Shown here piece after piece: positions 52,331 to 64,000 of a stretch of DNA of 64,000 nucleotides (position 1 is its first letter; every line of letters starts with the position of its first letter). Under the pieces are notes generated by a model. That model ran no database searches. It was not told the origin of the DNA and saw nothing but the letters and a program-made list of their open reading frames with translations. Both the position numbers and the translations under genes were made by a program. The stretch lies in NCBI RefSeq assembly GCF_023973825.1, contig NC_090116.1:124001-188000 (forward strand), read 5' to 3'. This DNA is from Plasmodium brasilianum (taxonomy: Eukaryota; Apicomplexa; Aconoidasida; Haemosporida; Plasmodiidae).

Positions 52331-54405
52331 TCACTAGTGTTTACTAATAAATATTTAATATATTTAATATATTTATTTAGATTTGTATTGAGAATAATCA
52401 ATAATTATTTTATTAAAAAAAAGTTTTCTAAGATATTCTTATATATGTAAAAATATATTATATAAATAAACCCATTTTTTTATTTTTTTTAAAAAAAGCA
52501 GTTTTCTTTGAGCCTTAAAACAAAACAGACCCTTTTTTATATGTTATTATCATAAAATTTTTAAAATTTTACAAAATAAATATTGTGTATATATATATAT
52601 ATATATATATTATAGAGTAATATTTATGAATGATATATTAATTATAATATTGGACAACTATTGTTATATATCGTAATAAAATGTGCATTGTTGTTCAAAA
52701 ATACAATGACCATTCTTATGACATCACTTATATCTAAAATTAAAATATAATAATATTATATTACCATGAGAACAAAAAAATAACGAAATTTCAACCTAAA
52801 TATAAATTAATCATTATATGTGCATACAAAATTATATTTACAAATAAGCGTATTTAAAGTATACAATTAATACCAATTATAATGTTTTTTACTTAAGAAA
52901 ATAAATAAATTAGAAAAAAAATTTTAAACATTCATAATTGTTCCATTAAACATAAAAATATAAATATTATGTCAAAATTTATATTTATATTATTTTTAAA
53001 GGAATATTAAAAGGATAACATTAATATAAAAGAATAATGAAATAATCTAACTTAATTCTGCTTGAATATTAATTTATGTAATATTAATAAAAATCATATT
53101 ACGCTTCATGGTAATTCTACATTTCTTTAAGTCCACATGAGAATGCCCCCGAATCCGATATAATAAGATATATTAAGAAATCATTTTGTATATTTATATA
53201 TTCCTTTTCTGTAAAGTATAAAATATAAAAAACATACTTATAAAAAATACCTATAAAAGTACCAATTAAGTTCTTATGATTATAAATAACTTTTATGCAG
53301 GCTTTTCAAAAAAAAAAATATTTTTTACTAATTATTAATTTTAATTTTTTTTGTTTGGAAATTTATTTTATTATCTATTTCATTTGCAAAATTGCTTATT
53401 AAATTAACATCAACATATACAAGATATAATGCATAAATTTCTTGTTCTAACGTGTTATCTTACAATATTTTTTATAATTCAAGAATTAATAGACAAATAT
53501 ATATATATATATATATATATATTAACCTAAATATACAAAATCAGAATATGTCGCAAAATTATTTAAAATTAAAAAATGTAATATAACCTAAGTAATTATA
53601 ATAAAAATAAAGGCAACGTAAATAAAAAAATTTTAACTGTTTTTCTTATTTTTATTAATTGTTAAGTGCTTTCATTATTTTAAAATTAACATATACAGAT
53701 ATGCTATAATAATATTTTATAATATACATGCATATTTTAATATAACTAAATTTTATATTCATAACGTTTCTTTCATTTCATTTTCACCTATTTTTATCAG
53801 AATTAATCTTAAAAAAATGATAAATGTAAAACTCCAGTTGTGTCTTACTCGTAAATGCATTACTTTCATGCAACCAAAGAGTTTATTAGAACAATAATTA
53901 ACTAAATGTTTTATATTTTATATAAATTAAGGTCGTATTATTTTAATTAAAATGTTATCTGTATTACATTCATACTAACAAAATAGTTTATTAATTTATT
54001 GACATGTATATATTATTTTAAAATAAAATTAGTTTAAATCTGTAAATTTACAACCCATTTGTTGCATTCTTGCATATAATTAACGATTAGTTTTTAAATT
54101 TAAATATATTTTTAATGTTATTTCTTTCTAACAATATTATATAGGAAAAATATACTAAAATATTTTTCTTTAATATGCATTTTTTTATTTTTTTAATATT
54201 ATTAATATTCATTTTTTTTACGCTTTAGTAAATAGTTATGGTATTAATCTAAAAAAATTGAATTATGTTAATTTCTAAAATAATAGAAAGTAAAAAAGAA
54301 AAAATATAATTCAACTAGAATATTATTAAATACTGTAGAAAAAATATAAATTATATAAAAATAAATTGTTGCACGATTAACTTAAGAACTTTAAAGAAGT
54401 CCAAT
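52331..54405. other. AT-rich region upstream of exported gene
   Basis: No gene is seen. TA tracts lie at 52588-52610 and 53497-53522. The last 40 bases or so before 54406 are conserved with those before 49240 and may hold the start-proximal 5' untranslated sequence. Confidence 0.5.
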
Positions 54406-55551
54406 ATGATAGAAGTTACAAATAAATTAGTATCTCTTGCGGTTAATGTATCTACATTAATCTTTTTAATATATTTATTCGAGTACTACCATGAAGTAAA
54501 ATAAATTTAAGAATTTTTTTACTATAAATTTATTTCATATTTTTGTTTTCAATTGAAAAATTTATAAATGATAATAGAATTAAAATTTTTTTCTTAAATG
54601 ATGAACATTTGTTTTGATTTTTAGTTAATATCCTTTGGAAATTCTTGGAATAAGGAAGTCTGTCAAAGTTACATATTGAATACAAGAACTTTTCGCTTAT
54701 TAAAAGGAGACACAGAACTATTTGGTGTAAATAGAAATACAAACATGAAAATAAATGAACTAGATATGAATAACAATAATGAAAATTCTTTTAGAAAAGA
54801 ATTTGATTCAATAATAAATGGTAAGAATTTACCAAAAAAATATAATCTATTGCTGAATGGAAAATATCAAAATTATTTTGATAGTTTTGAATCTATACCT
54901 GAAGTATTAACAATAAATAGTGATCTAAAAAAAGATTTGTATGATTCAAATGATAGCTTGGATCAATATGCATCAATTGATTATTTACCAGCTGATAATA
55001 ATAATAAAAAACAGCAAGAAGAAAAAAAAAAATTTTCTAAGTTGAGCAATAATGGTATATTAAATAATCACAAGAACTCAGAAATAAATGAATTTTCAGA
55101 AAATGAAATATCAAGAGATGAATATTCCCCATATGAAGACGAAAATTTACCATATGAGCAAAGAGTAGCAAAACTAGAAAAGTTAGAAAGTATTGCGCTT
55201 GAAAATGAAAAATCGAAGTCAGGCTTTCTTAATTATATAAAGAATTTAGACAAGAACATTGAGCTTGGAATATACCGTGCACTGAAATCTGATTATAGGG
55301 GAAACAACTTTAAACCCCAAAAGATGAGTACAACGAAAAAAATTTTAAGATTTATAAATCATTATAAAGTATTTGCACCTATAGTAATAAACATCATCAT
55401 GACATTTGTGATGGGATGTTTAAATTATAGTACAACTCAATTTGTCCTTTTCGGTGGAACTATTTTAATGTTATTTTATCTTTTAAATAAATTAATAAAA
55501 TTAGATTCTATGAGATTAACGTTCAGAGAACATATGAGATCACAACAATAA
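54406..55551 (+). CDS. Plasmodium exported protein, unknown function (two exons)
   Basis: Exon 1 (54406-54495, 30 codons) reads MIEVTNKLVSLAVNVSTLIF then LIYLFEYYHE, a recessed hydrophobic segment. The intron 54496-54624 has GTAAAA and GATTTTTAG ends and is phase 0. Exon 2 (54625-55551) opens LISFGNSWNKEVCQSY and reaches NTRTFRLLKGDTE, with R54-L-L56-K-G-D59, a relaxed PEXEL (RxLxxD). The 338-residue product has a long polar N/D/E/K-rich middle (about 65-220) with SPYEDENLPYEQRVAKLEKL, likely disordered then helical. It ends with two hydrophobic helices at about 280-297 (APIVINIIMTFVMGCL) and 301-318, and a short basic tail. Exon 1 and its flank match the 49240 pseudogene. It is predicted to be exported and membrane-bound in the host red cell; the role is unknown. 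Confidence 0.87.
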
Positions 55552-57255
55552 TTATAATATTGCTTTATTAACTTATATATAATTCTAAACATTGTTAATA
55601 TTTTACAATTTTAAGGGGATATGTACGTAGTTACATAAGAATAACCCCAATATATATATTTTTTAATGCTAATATTTAAATTTTAAACAATTACTTTAAG
55701 GTAATTTTTCATTCCTTATAAAAAATAAATATTTTCTTAATATTTATAGTTTGTTTACGTTGATTTTTGTTTTAGTGCAATATATGCAAATATTTATCCT
55801 TTTAGATTATTTGCATAATTGTTTTATTTTTTACATATACGTGCATAAAAACTACTAACAGTTTTATGCATTATATATATATAGATATATATATAGATAT
55901 ATATATATTTTTTTTTTTTTTTTTTTTAAATCCTTAAAATTTATCATATTATATAGTTAAATTAAACTTTGCAATTTTCATTTAAAAATCATGTATCATT
56001 TTGTAGTATTTTACTTATAAGAATGTTTAAATAAATAATTAAAACTTATTATTTTATTCAAATAAAATGTAATTATATATTATTAATACTTATTTAAAAC
56101 AAAATATATTTTTATTTCTATTAATGTGTGGCATCAACCTTATAATATACGAACTATCCATCCATAGTTAATCTATGTACTGTTATATTTTATTGATTTC
56201 ATTTTTTTATTTTATATACAGTTCATATATTTTTCGAAAATTCTTTTAAAGGAATTAATCCTTCTTTATTCTTTTTCTTAGTCAGTAATGACATGTATAT
56301 CTCTCCCATAATGCTCTATACCTATATTTCTTTGTAATTGTTATAGAATTTGTGATACGAATTCATGTATGTATTGTTCTTTAGTTTTCTATAGTTTTTC
56401 TTACTTAATTTTTATTTTAGAACTATATTTTAATTTAACTCTTCTTTATAATGTAAAATGATTCAGCTATAATTAAGAAAGATTATCACAATATGAATTT
56501 CACAGAGGTTCATATTCTTTTCATGATGTCGGTTATGCAAATTTACTTCTGTAAATATTTAAAAGAAATTCAAGAAATTATTTCGTACTTTCTCCGTTTA
56601 TAATTTCTCTAATATTTTTCTTTTATAGTTTGCATATAATTAACCATGTCCCAATTGAAATGTATCATTAAAAAAAAAAAGGACAATTAGGTCTATATTG
56701 GTGCAAGTACAAAACTTCGAGGGGTCATGTAATTTTTTCGTATAATATAAATTTTAAGATATAATTTATAATTCTTTTAAGACGTTTTAAATTTTGAATA
56801 TTAATTGTAATACATATATTGTATAAACACTAATGAATATAAAAACATTTTTCTATCTATCTTTTTGTTTTTTTAAAATTATTGTAAATATCTAAATTTT
56901 CTTATTTGTGTAAATATAATAATAAAACTTTCCTTTTAGATGAAAAAGTACTTGACATATAACTTTAATTATATATCAATAAAATTATGCTATGTTGTTT
57001 CCTCCATTAATTGTAGTAATAAACAATTTTTTTAGACTCTTTAATTATATGTACATATGTCACATTTATATATCAAATAATTGAGAGTGAATTATTATCA
57101 AAAAGTTATTACACCTTGAGAAATAAAAAATTTTATGCTGTATAAAATGTGTTTATTAATACATATGCATTTTAATTATAGTATATCCTATTTCAAAAAC
57201 GATCTACATGTTGTACATAAAAAATTTCACCTATTTCAATATGTGTATATAATAG
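55552..57255. other. Intergenic stretch with weak coding-like scraps
   Basis: This holds a compound TATATAGA/TA tract with a poly-T (55872-55927). Around 56260-56330 the minus strand has a 28-codon frame reading MGEIYMSLLTKKKNKEGLIP, then LKEFSKNI. At 56493 the plus strand has a 36-codon frame beginning MNFTEVHILFMMSVMQIYF. Neither has splice context or a family match, and both are below what I would call a gene. Confidence 0.3.
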
Positions 57256-57440
57256 GAAGTAAAATTTCATTTTATTTTTATATAACATTTGTTTTCCTTC
57301 AATAAGGGAAGTTCTTAGATCTAACGTCATGTTATACGAAAATTTAAACGAAACGAATACAACGAACTACGGTGAAAAAAGAAAAGAATTCTCAAAATAT
57401 AAAAATAGTTACCTAATCTACATGAGTATATATAAATAAA
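57256..57440 (+). pseudogene. Possible PIR N-terminal remnant
   Basis: An open plus-strand stretch reads NFILFLYNICFPSIREVLRS, then NVMLYENLNETNTTNYGEKR, then KEFSKYKNSYLIYMSIYK and TAA. The pattern of a short lead, then lYxxLN.., then NY..xC(K)xF.KYKNS..I is how PIR exon 2 usually begins, although the expected cysteine is arginine here. No first exon with a start codon and no downstream PIR body are visible, so this would be a broken fragment. The composition is clearly unlike flanking noise; the family call is tentative. Confidence 0.3.
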
Positions 57441-59988
57441 GCGGAACGTGAATATTTTAACTTATTTAACATAATATATATATAGTTACAAATTTAGATA
57501 AAAAAATAATTAATACGGCTTAAATAATGTATATTAACTTTTCAAAATACATTTATAACACTCCATATGTCTTTCGAGGATAATTGAATAATTATCAAAA
57601 ATATAATTATGTTGTGAAATATATTAATTCGCGTTGATATTAAATTTTATTTCTATTCTATCTAAAAGTTCTATAAATTTATAAAAGTTAAGTTAAAAAT
57701 AAATAAAATAACTATAAAAAATAACTCTTATATTACCTTCGTAGTTTTATTTTTACAATTAAAACTTCTTAAATGTGTGCACATATTAAGTTTTGTTCTA
57801 CAAAACAATTACCTCTCAATCTTATTGTAGCCTTTTTAATATTTTCACAGTTCAATCAAATACATTTTAATTAAAATTTTAAAAATGAAAAGAAGCTAAA
57901 AATTGTTTTTACTGTTAATATAAATTTATACATATGTATGTGTATGTATATTTATTTATATATCTTTGATTTTTGTTCTCTAACTTTTTAAAAAGCGTTC
58001 CATTTAAATAGTGATATGTTTTATGAATATAATTGTTACTGCTAGTCCTATTTTGTTTTTATGTTATACAATTTTTTGGAATTTTCATTTTTTTTATTTT
58101 TTTTCCCATTCAATAAATAATTAACATTATATTATATTATAACTCTTATGAGTAATCCTTAAAAACATTTTTTCGTCTTTCTTTTAATTCTTGCAATTTC
58201 GTTAAAAAACCTATATTGTCAAAAATTTTAGAACTAGTGTATATACCTTAAAATCATTTTAAATATAAAAATATACAGTTAAAAACAAAATAAATACGTT
58301 AAAATAATTTTCTCATGCTTTATAATGCCTTAAAATTAATATATAACTATATATAATTTAAAACCCACATTTTCCAATATATTTTTTATGCTAAACAATT
58401 TTTTTATGATAAAAAGAATTTATAATTTAAAAAATTTTCTTTTCATTTTTTAGGCCTGAACACCGATATAAAATATTTATGGTTAAATGTTATACAGATA
58501 ATGTTTTCTAATTGTTATTGATAAGGTAATTATATTTTTACATTATTAGATATAATTTACTACAAAAATATGACTTTTCCAACGATACATAACTGTATTA
58601 TATTAATTATATAAATATAAATATTACATGTACATGTAATTTTAATTAAATATTTTATTTTCCCCTCAATTTTGTTTCATTCAGATATAACGTAAAAACG
58701 CTCATTTAATAATATAAATGGAATTTTTAATTATTTTATTATAAAATATTTCAAAATGGTGGAACTTCAATAGTTAATTTTTATCTATAATTTTTTTAGA
58801 TTACCAACAAATAATTAACCAATGTGTTAATTTCATGTTGACATTCATAGTGAACACATATATTCTAATTGTTCCAAATAAAATGATGTGGTAAAATGCG
58901 TAATATTATTAACATTTTTTTTTTTTAATTACTATTTCTTTATTATTTTTCTGTAGTTTTTTTTTTTTTTTTCTTTTTTACTGTTAAGCATATTTATTTC
59001 GAGTACGTAAATTCATCTCTAATTATAAAAGAAAAAATATAGATGCACTTATATGTGGGTTTTTTTATTATACTCGTATTTGTTTTATAACCTAGAAATG
59101 ATTCAACATAAAGATGTAATTTTTCAATATATAATTATTATATATATTATTTAATTTTTGATATATAATTATAAAAAATATTGCCTATTTAATGCTAATA
59201 TTTTATTTTAGTATTTCTCATACGTGTTTATTTTAAAACACATGTATAAATATATTAATAACATACATAATAATATATATATTAAAATACATATTTATAT
59301 TAGATTCCAATATAAAAATATCACAAAAATTATACTTTTAATTGTAAAATTATTACAGTTCTTTTTTATATGTAAATATATATGTAAAATAATATATATA
59401 TACTTATAAATTATTGTTATAATAATTATTATAATAATAAATATAAATACTAGAATTATTATAATATGCCACTATAATTGTTTGATCCATATTAAAACTA
59501 ACATAATTTTTTAATTAAACTTTAAAAATATTTCTTGGGCATTTTCTAAAAATTCATTAATTTCTCTTAAGTTCTTTTATATTTCATTAATTATTTTTTT
59601 TCTTTTAAAAAATAAAAATTATAATATTTTATAAAATTTTTCATTTAAATTTTTTATATAATAGAATTTAAGAGTTTTTGTTATTTTTCTTTAAATAAAT
59701 ATACAAAATAATTTTATAATATTTTGTACATGGTAAATTATTTCACGTAGATATATTTTGTGAGTATTTTAGTTCAATATTTTAAGCTCAAAAAAAGTAC
59801 CATTATTTAATTCTTTAAAATTACTTTATTTTTATTTTAGTGAAATAGAAACTAATAATAAAGAAATATTATGATATAATATATAGTTTATGCTATATGT
59901 AAAAAAAATAAATGAGAAGGTTAAAAAATAATTAATTACAAAAAATATAGATATTAAAAAGAATTATCCCAAGATAAAAAGAATAAAC
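57441..59988. other. AT-rich region upstream of exported gene
   Basis: No gene is supportable. A 61-codon frame at 59224-59409 is Y/I/K low complexity and starts at a non-ATG codon. Confidence 0.5.
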
Positions 59989-60955
59989 ATGTTTCGTTTT
60001 TATGTGAAACTTTTTATAATTACCTTTTTTGCTTGGAACTGCCAAAAATCTAATAATGTAAATAAAATAAAACATTATCAATATACATATATATAAATAT
60101 GTATGTGTATATAGAATTGTAGAGTACTTTATTTATGTAATTTTCCGTTTAAAAATAGTATTAGTTTTACAATTAGCACGAAAATAACCTTTTTATTGGA
60201 TATTTAGTGTTTCAAATATACATATGTTTTATTTTCATTTTTAGAGTACATTTAATGAGTTATGGAATGAACAATACATTGCTCAGAATATTTTTAAAAT
60301 TAAAACCCAAAGGATTTTAACAGCGTATGAGACATTAAATAGTAGTCCTCAGCAAAATCTGTATTCATTAAGTGATATGGAAGATGAATACAGACAAGAA
60401 AAAATAGATGAGTTACTCAATTATTATAAGACATATTTAAATATATATCCCGACCTTAACACCAATGACAAAATTATTAAATTAAAAGATACCTCTTCAC
60501 AACGTGAACGAGGTAACAGTGTTAATGGAAAGGATAATGTATTACAGATTGATTCATATGATGAACCAGATATGAGTTTTGAAGAAGTTTTGGATATTGA
60601 TGAGGCGGATTACCATGAAGATTTAGAATTTCTTGATAATTTTTATGAGCTTGACAGGAATGGAAATGTAGAAGTATATATAAAACCGGATACAGTTAAT
60701 GAAGGGATATTCAATATTAATAATAATATAGAAGATATAAACGATTATAAACAGAAAGGTATAGGTTTTGGCGATAATTTTTTGGAATCTTTTAAAAATT
60801 TTAAAAGGAAATATTATAAATTTTTTAAATATGCTTTACTTTTAACACCATTAGGTCTATTATTAACTTCCTTAACAATGTCCCTATCAGGACCAAATCA
60901 TTATATAACTACAGGAGTTGTGGCATTAGCAATAATTGCATCGTTAGCACAATAG
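59989..60955 (+). CDS. Plasmodium exported protein, unknown function (two exons)
   Basis: Exon 1 (59989-60057, 23 codons) reads MFRFYVKLFIITFFAWNCQK then SNN, a classical short signal-like segment. The intron 60058-60244 has GTAAAT and ATTTTTAG ends and is phase 0. Exon 2 (60245-60955) opens STFNELWNEQYIAQN and reaches KTQRILTAYETLN, with R46-I-L48-T-A50: the RxL core is present but the fifth residue is alanine; a glutamate follows two positions later. The 259-residue product has a strongly acidic centre (DEPDMSFEEVLDIDEADYHE at about 128-147), a KNFKRKYYKFFKYALLL transition, and two hydrophobic helices at about 218-237 and 241-259. It stops at the end of the second helix with no tail. STFN at the exon-2 start is also how the fam-l exon 2 begins. 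The function is unknown. Confidence 0.83.
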
Positions 60956-61483
60956 AACATCATATTTACTGCGTGTTCACATAAATAAAAAGTAATACAA
61001 AGGGGTAATAAAATTATGTATATATATTTATTTATTTTTATTATATGAATTTCTTCTTACTTTAAGCGATTTAAATAAATTTCTGTTACTTTTTATATCG
61101 AAGGAAATATTTCAACCTAAAACATTACCTATATATAGCATAAATCATATAATGTTACGGTTATTATACTAAAAAATTTATATATTCATTGGAATAAATA
61201 TATTTATATAATTTATAAGCTTCTTGTATTCCCCATCATAAATTTATACTGTATTAACTAGTCACCATAAACGCAGACATTATACGTGTATATACGTATA
61301 TGTATATATATATATATATATATGTGACATATTTTTTATTTTTTTTTTTTTAAATATTAATGTTTTCAACCCTCATTAACAAGAAATTAGTTAAATTTAC
61401 TCTTGTTTTGAAAAATTCCATATTACCTTATGTTAAACCTTAAGTGCAAATGCAGTTTTGAATGCAAATTCATATATATATAT

Positions 61484-61515
<32 letters not shown>

Positions 61516-62695
61516 GTTTTTTTTATAAAATTTAAAAAGTATAAGTGCTTTTTATATATTAGTGTATAGCACATCTTTTAAACAATAAGTGAGATTTTTT
61601 ATTAACTATATTAATTGGAACGTAATGAAAATTTCAACGAGTTGTGTATTGTTATGATATATTGTATCAATAAATAGGAAACGTATATTGTATTACGCCG
61701 TCTTAAAGTAGTAATTATTCATATTTCCTTATCAATAGTTAATGGAAAAAAGGCATTCATGAGAATAACACTAAATGTATGTGGTTCATTTCCTTGCTTC
61801 TCGACCATTATAGAGGTAATTCTAAATATTTTAGTCACAAACCATATGTTATAATACATTATTTAAGATACCATTTACATTTTTATTTACCGCATTAGGA
61901 TGAGTATAATATGTTTGACATTTCATTATATTCTTTTATAATATTACTTTCACGACACATAAACTGTAATTAACCCCTTTAATTAAATATATTTGTTATA
62001 AGCTTTCATTTTTTAAATTACGTAAATACTAGTAAACATATGGAAATACAGTATGCTTAGTAAAAAGATTTGTCTATTCTGTCTTGCTTTCCGCTAATAT
62101 AATGATATAATTCATAGTTCAAATAACGCGATAAAAAATACCTTCGTGATTTTCGCTTACTTTAAGTTTTCACAAATATGGTTAAAGTTAATTCTTTTAT
62201 ACAGGAAGTAAAAATAATAAAACTCAAAAAATTAAGTATTAATATTACCTAAAAATGTAAATCTTTATATAACTTATTTATCAACATGCATACAACTCTT
62301 TCTACATGAAAATTCCAATTGTATAATATGAAATTTACAACATCATGTACTCTTTTTTATTCGAATCAATACAATTAACAATGAAAATGTATAATTTTAA
62401 AATTTAATGTTAAATTTTTTTAATTAATGATTAAAAGTTTTCAAAATATAATGCTTAACGCAGAATAATATAAAATTTATTTAAGCTGTCGTACAATTGT
62501 TATTTATCTTCGAGTAACATATAAAGCTTTTCAAACATATATATATATATGCTTATCAGGTACAGCAAATTTTATCACATTTTATATGTTATTATTTTTT
62601 AAGTATTAACCATAGTAATATATTTAACTAATTATTCCTTCAAATTTGCTTCAATTTGTCATTTTAAATTAAGTTTGCCCATTTATAACTTACAT
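60956..62695. other. AT-rich intergenic stretch
   Basis: No gene is supportable. TA tracts lie at about 61303-61323 and 61472-61515. A plus-strand fragment at 61759-61815 could read as a tiny first exon (MRITLNVCGSFPCFSTIIE before GTAATT), but it has no partner exon and only a weak hydrophobic core. Confidence 0.4.
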
Positions 62696-63079
62696 CTAAA
62701 TAACTTTCTTATCGCTGGTTTGATAGATAATCCTTTTAAATACATTTCGAAGCTGTTCCAATTGAGAATTAATCCATTCTTTTACTCCACCAAACTATAA
62801 AAAATTCTTATGTATGCATAACTTAAAATGTAAAAGAAGACAAAAAGAAAAGAAGAAAAGAAGAAAAGAAAAAAATACTATATAAGCATGTGATAATTTC
62901 ATTGATAAAAGTGTTTTTATATATAATATTCCTTTATTATCAATATAACATATTTGAAATTAATTAAAAATGATGAGCTACTGAGAAAATGAAAGAAATA
63001 TTTTATAAATAAAAGCTGCAAAGAATAAAAAAATAATAATTGTGTTCAACATATTTTTCATGCCGCATATATATACCAT
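62696..63079 (-). other. Two exon-like fragments of an unknown gene
   Basis: The first minus-strand fragment (63079-62978) reads MVYICGMKNMLNTIIIFLFF, then AAFIYKIFLSFSQ and a stop, a signal or membrane segment. The second (62794-62696) follows a pyrimidine-rich tract and a TTTTTTATAG acceptor and reads FGGVKEWINSQLEQLRNVFK, then RIIYQTSDKKVI and a stop. Both look like genuine exon sequence. The only available donor at the end of the first (GTAGCT) gives a phase that does not match the second, so either the gene is broken or an exon is missing. A GTAAGT donor just past the second fragment's stop hints at more exons once lying downstream. The family is not recognised. Confidence 0.3.
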
Positions 63080-64000
63080 CAGAATAGCTATTCTACAAAA
63101 AGAAAATAATATTGAAATGTTACATGCTGTTCCTATCTTCTTATAAGATAATTTATAAACAATTATTTTAGTAAGTAATTATTATAATTAGCAGTTAAAA
63201 ATTATTGATAGTTAAACATATTTAGGTGGTAAATCAGTTATACATTAAAAAGAGGTTAACTAGAAAAAAATATAATAAAATATAATAAAATATACAAAAA
63301 AATAAGTTACAAAGAATTAATTTATGTTATAAAGTTAAATCAAAAAGATAAAAGTAAAAATGGATGAATAATAGTAATACAAATTAAAGAATTTAAAAAA
63401 CGGTAATTAAACAAAATTGGCTATTTAAAAATGTACCTAAAGAATTTCTCAAATAAGGAAAATAATTACATGTTCCGAAGAAGTAAATATAGATTCAATG
63501 ATAAAAGAACATGACATAGTAAAAAAAAAAAAAAAAACGAATTGTGACTTATTAGGCAATATATATATATGCAGTAAATAGATGAAGACACATAGACATA
63601 TATTAAAAGAATGGTTTTAGGATAATAAAATTAATTATATAATGGGAAATATGCTCAGAAAAATATCATTCCATAGAGAAAATAATATTAACCTAATCAT
63701 AATGATATTAAAAATATTGTTTTGAAAAGAAAATATTTTATATTTATATATATTGTAAAATGGGTTGGAAAAAAAATCAAAATTCTTATAATAGAATTAT
63801 ATTGGAAACCTGCATGCATAATGTGCATGCAATAAATGAATGACATTGGAAAGAATAAAAGGCTATATAAGTTACTTCTATTGGAATAACTTATAGATTC
63901 TAATACAGTAATTTATATTGCTCCTTATTTATATTTAGATTATTATATGTGACATTAAAAGTCGTTTCTCTATTAATTTAAGTATCATTTTATACATATA
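63080..64000. other. AT-rich stretch to window end
   Basis: No gene is called. A TATAATAAAA unit repeats at 63271-63293. A short plus-strand open piece at about 63419-63514 reads YLKMYLKNFSNKENNYMFRR, then SKYRFNDKRT and a stop; it is coding-like but isolated. Confidence 0.35.

Noticed and set aside
1..64000. CRISPR arrays, bacterial operons, insertion sequences, telomeric heptamer repeats
   Set aside because: None is present; the repeats seen are homopolymers, TA tracts, one hexamer array and old segmental duplications, and the genes are intron-containing Plasmodium families.

Overview
This window is an extremely A+T-rich (roughly four fifths by eye), gene-poor eukaryotic sequence with the marks of a subtelomere from a human- or primate-infecting Plasmodium of the P. 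malariae type (P. malariae or the near-identical P. brasilianum). The assignment rests on gene families recognised from translation: an intact fam-l gene, a decayed fam-m-like gene (both families are characteristic of P. malariae), the C-terminal end of a PIR gene, three decayed STP1 (surfin-like) genes, and several two-exon Plasmodium exported proteins. All use short GT/AG introns, a hydrophobic first exon and a PEXEL-like RxLxx motif early in exon 2. No telomeric heptamer repeat, tRNA, rRNA or core housekeeping gene was seen.

Layout, left to right. 1-519: the 3' end of a PIR gene, running in from outside the window. 4740-7430: STP1 pseudogene A with a long conserved 3' flank. 11564-12377: exported-protein pseudogene. 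16644-17572 (minus): exported-protein pseudogene with a stop codon inside its PEXEL. 20891-21789 (minus): intact fam-l gene. 21.8-28.3 kb: mostly empty, with an unexplained more complex patch at 23.9-25.8 kb. 28330-31020: STP1 pseudogene B, the best preserved. 33980-35970: STP1 pseudogene C, which lacks a recognisable N-terminus. 39866-40780: intact exported protein. 44836-45699 (minus): fam-m-like pseudogene. 49240-50480: exported-protein pseudogene. 54406-55551 and 59989-60955: two more intact exported proteins. 60.96-64 kb: AT-rich sequence with exon-like scraps near 62.7-63.1 kb.

The window contains four complete gene models (one fam-l, three exported proteins), one partial PIR gene and seven clear pseudogenes. 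The models were built by hand from splice signals and reading-frame phase; every intron used is phase 0. The intact products share one plan: a signal or recessed hydrophobic segment in exon 1, an RxL motif about 20-30 residues into exon 2, a charged or disordered middle, and two C-terminal hydrophobic helices. That fits export into the infected red cell and insertion in a membrane there; the function of these families is unknown.

On a larger scale the window is built of diverged copies of the same cassettes. The STP1 copies share about 1-2 kb of 3' flank, and a fourth copy of that flank near 46.2-47.1 kb now lies beside the fam-m-like remnant. The exported-protein cassette at 11.0-13.3 kb matches the one at 39.4-41.7 kb, and the 49.2 kb pseudogene matches the 5' end of the 54.4 kb gene. 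The picture is repeated ectopic duplication followed by decay, as expected of Plasmodium chromosome ends. I found no novel multi-gene system. The most interesting points are the relaxed PEXEL motifs, the cassette duplications with one live and one dead copy, the unpaired fam-l gene, and several short unidentified coding-like fragments.
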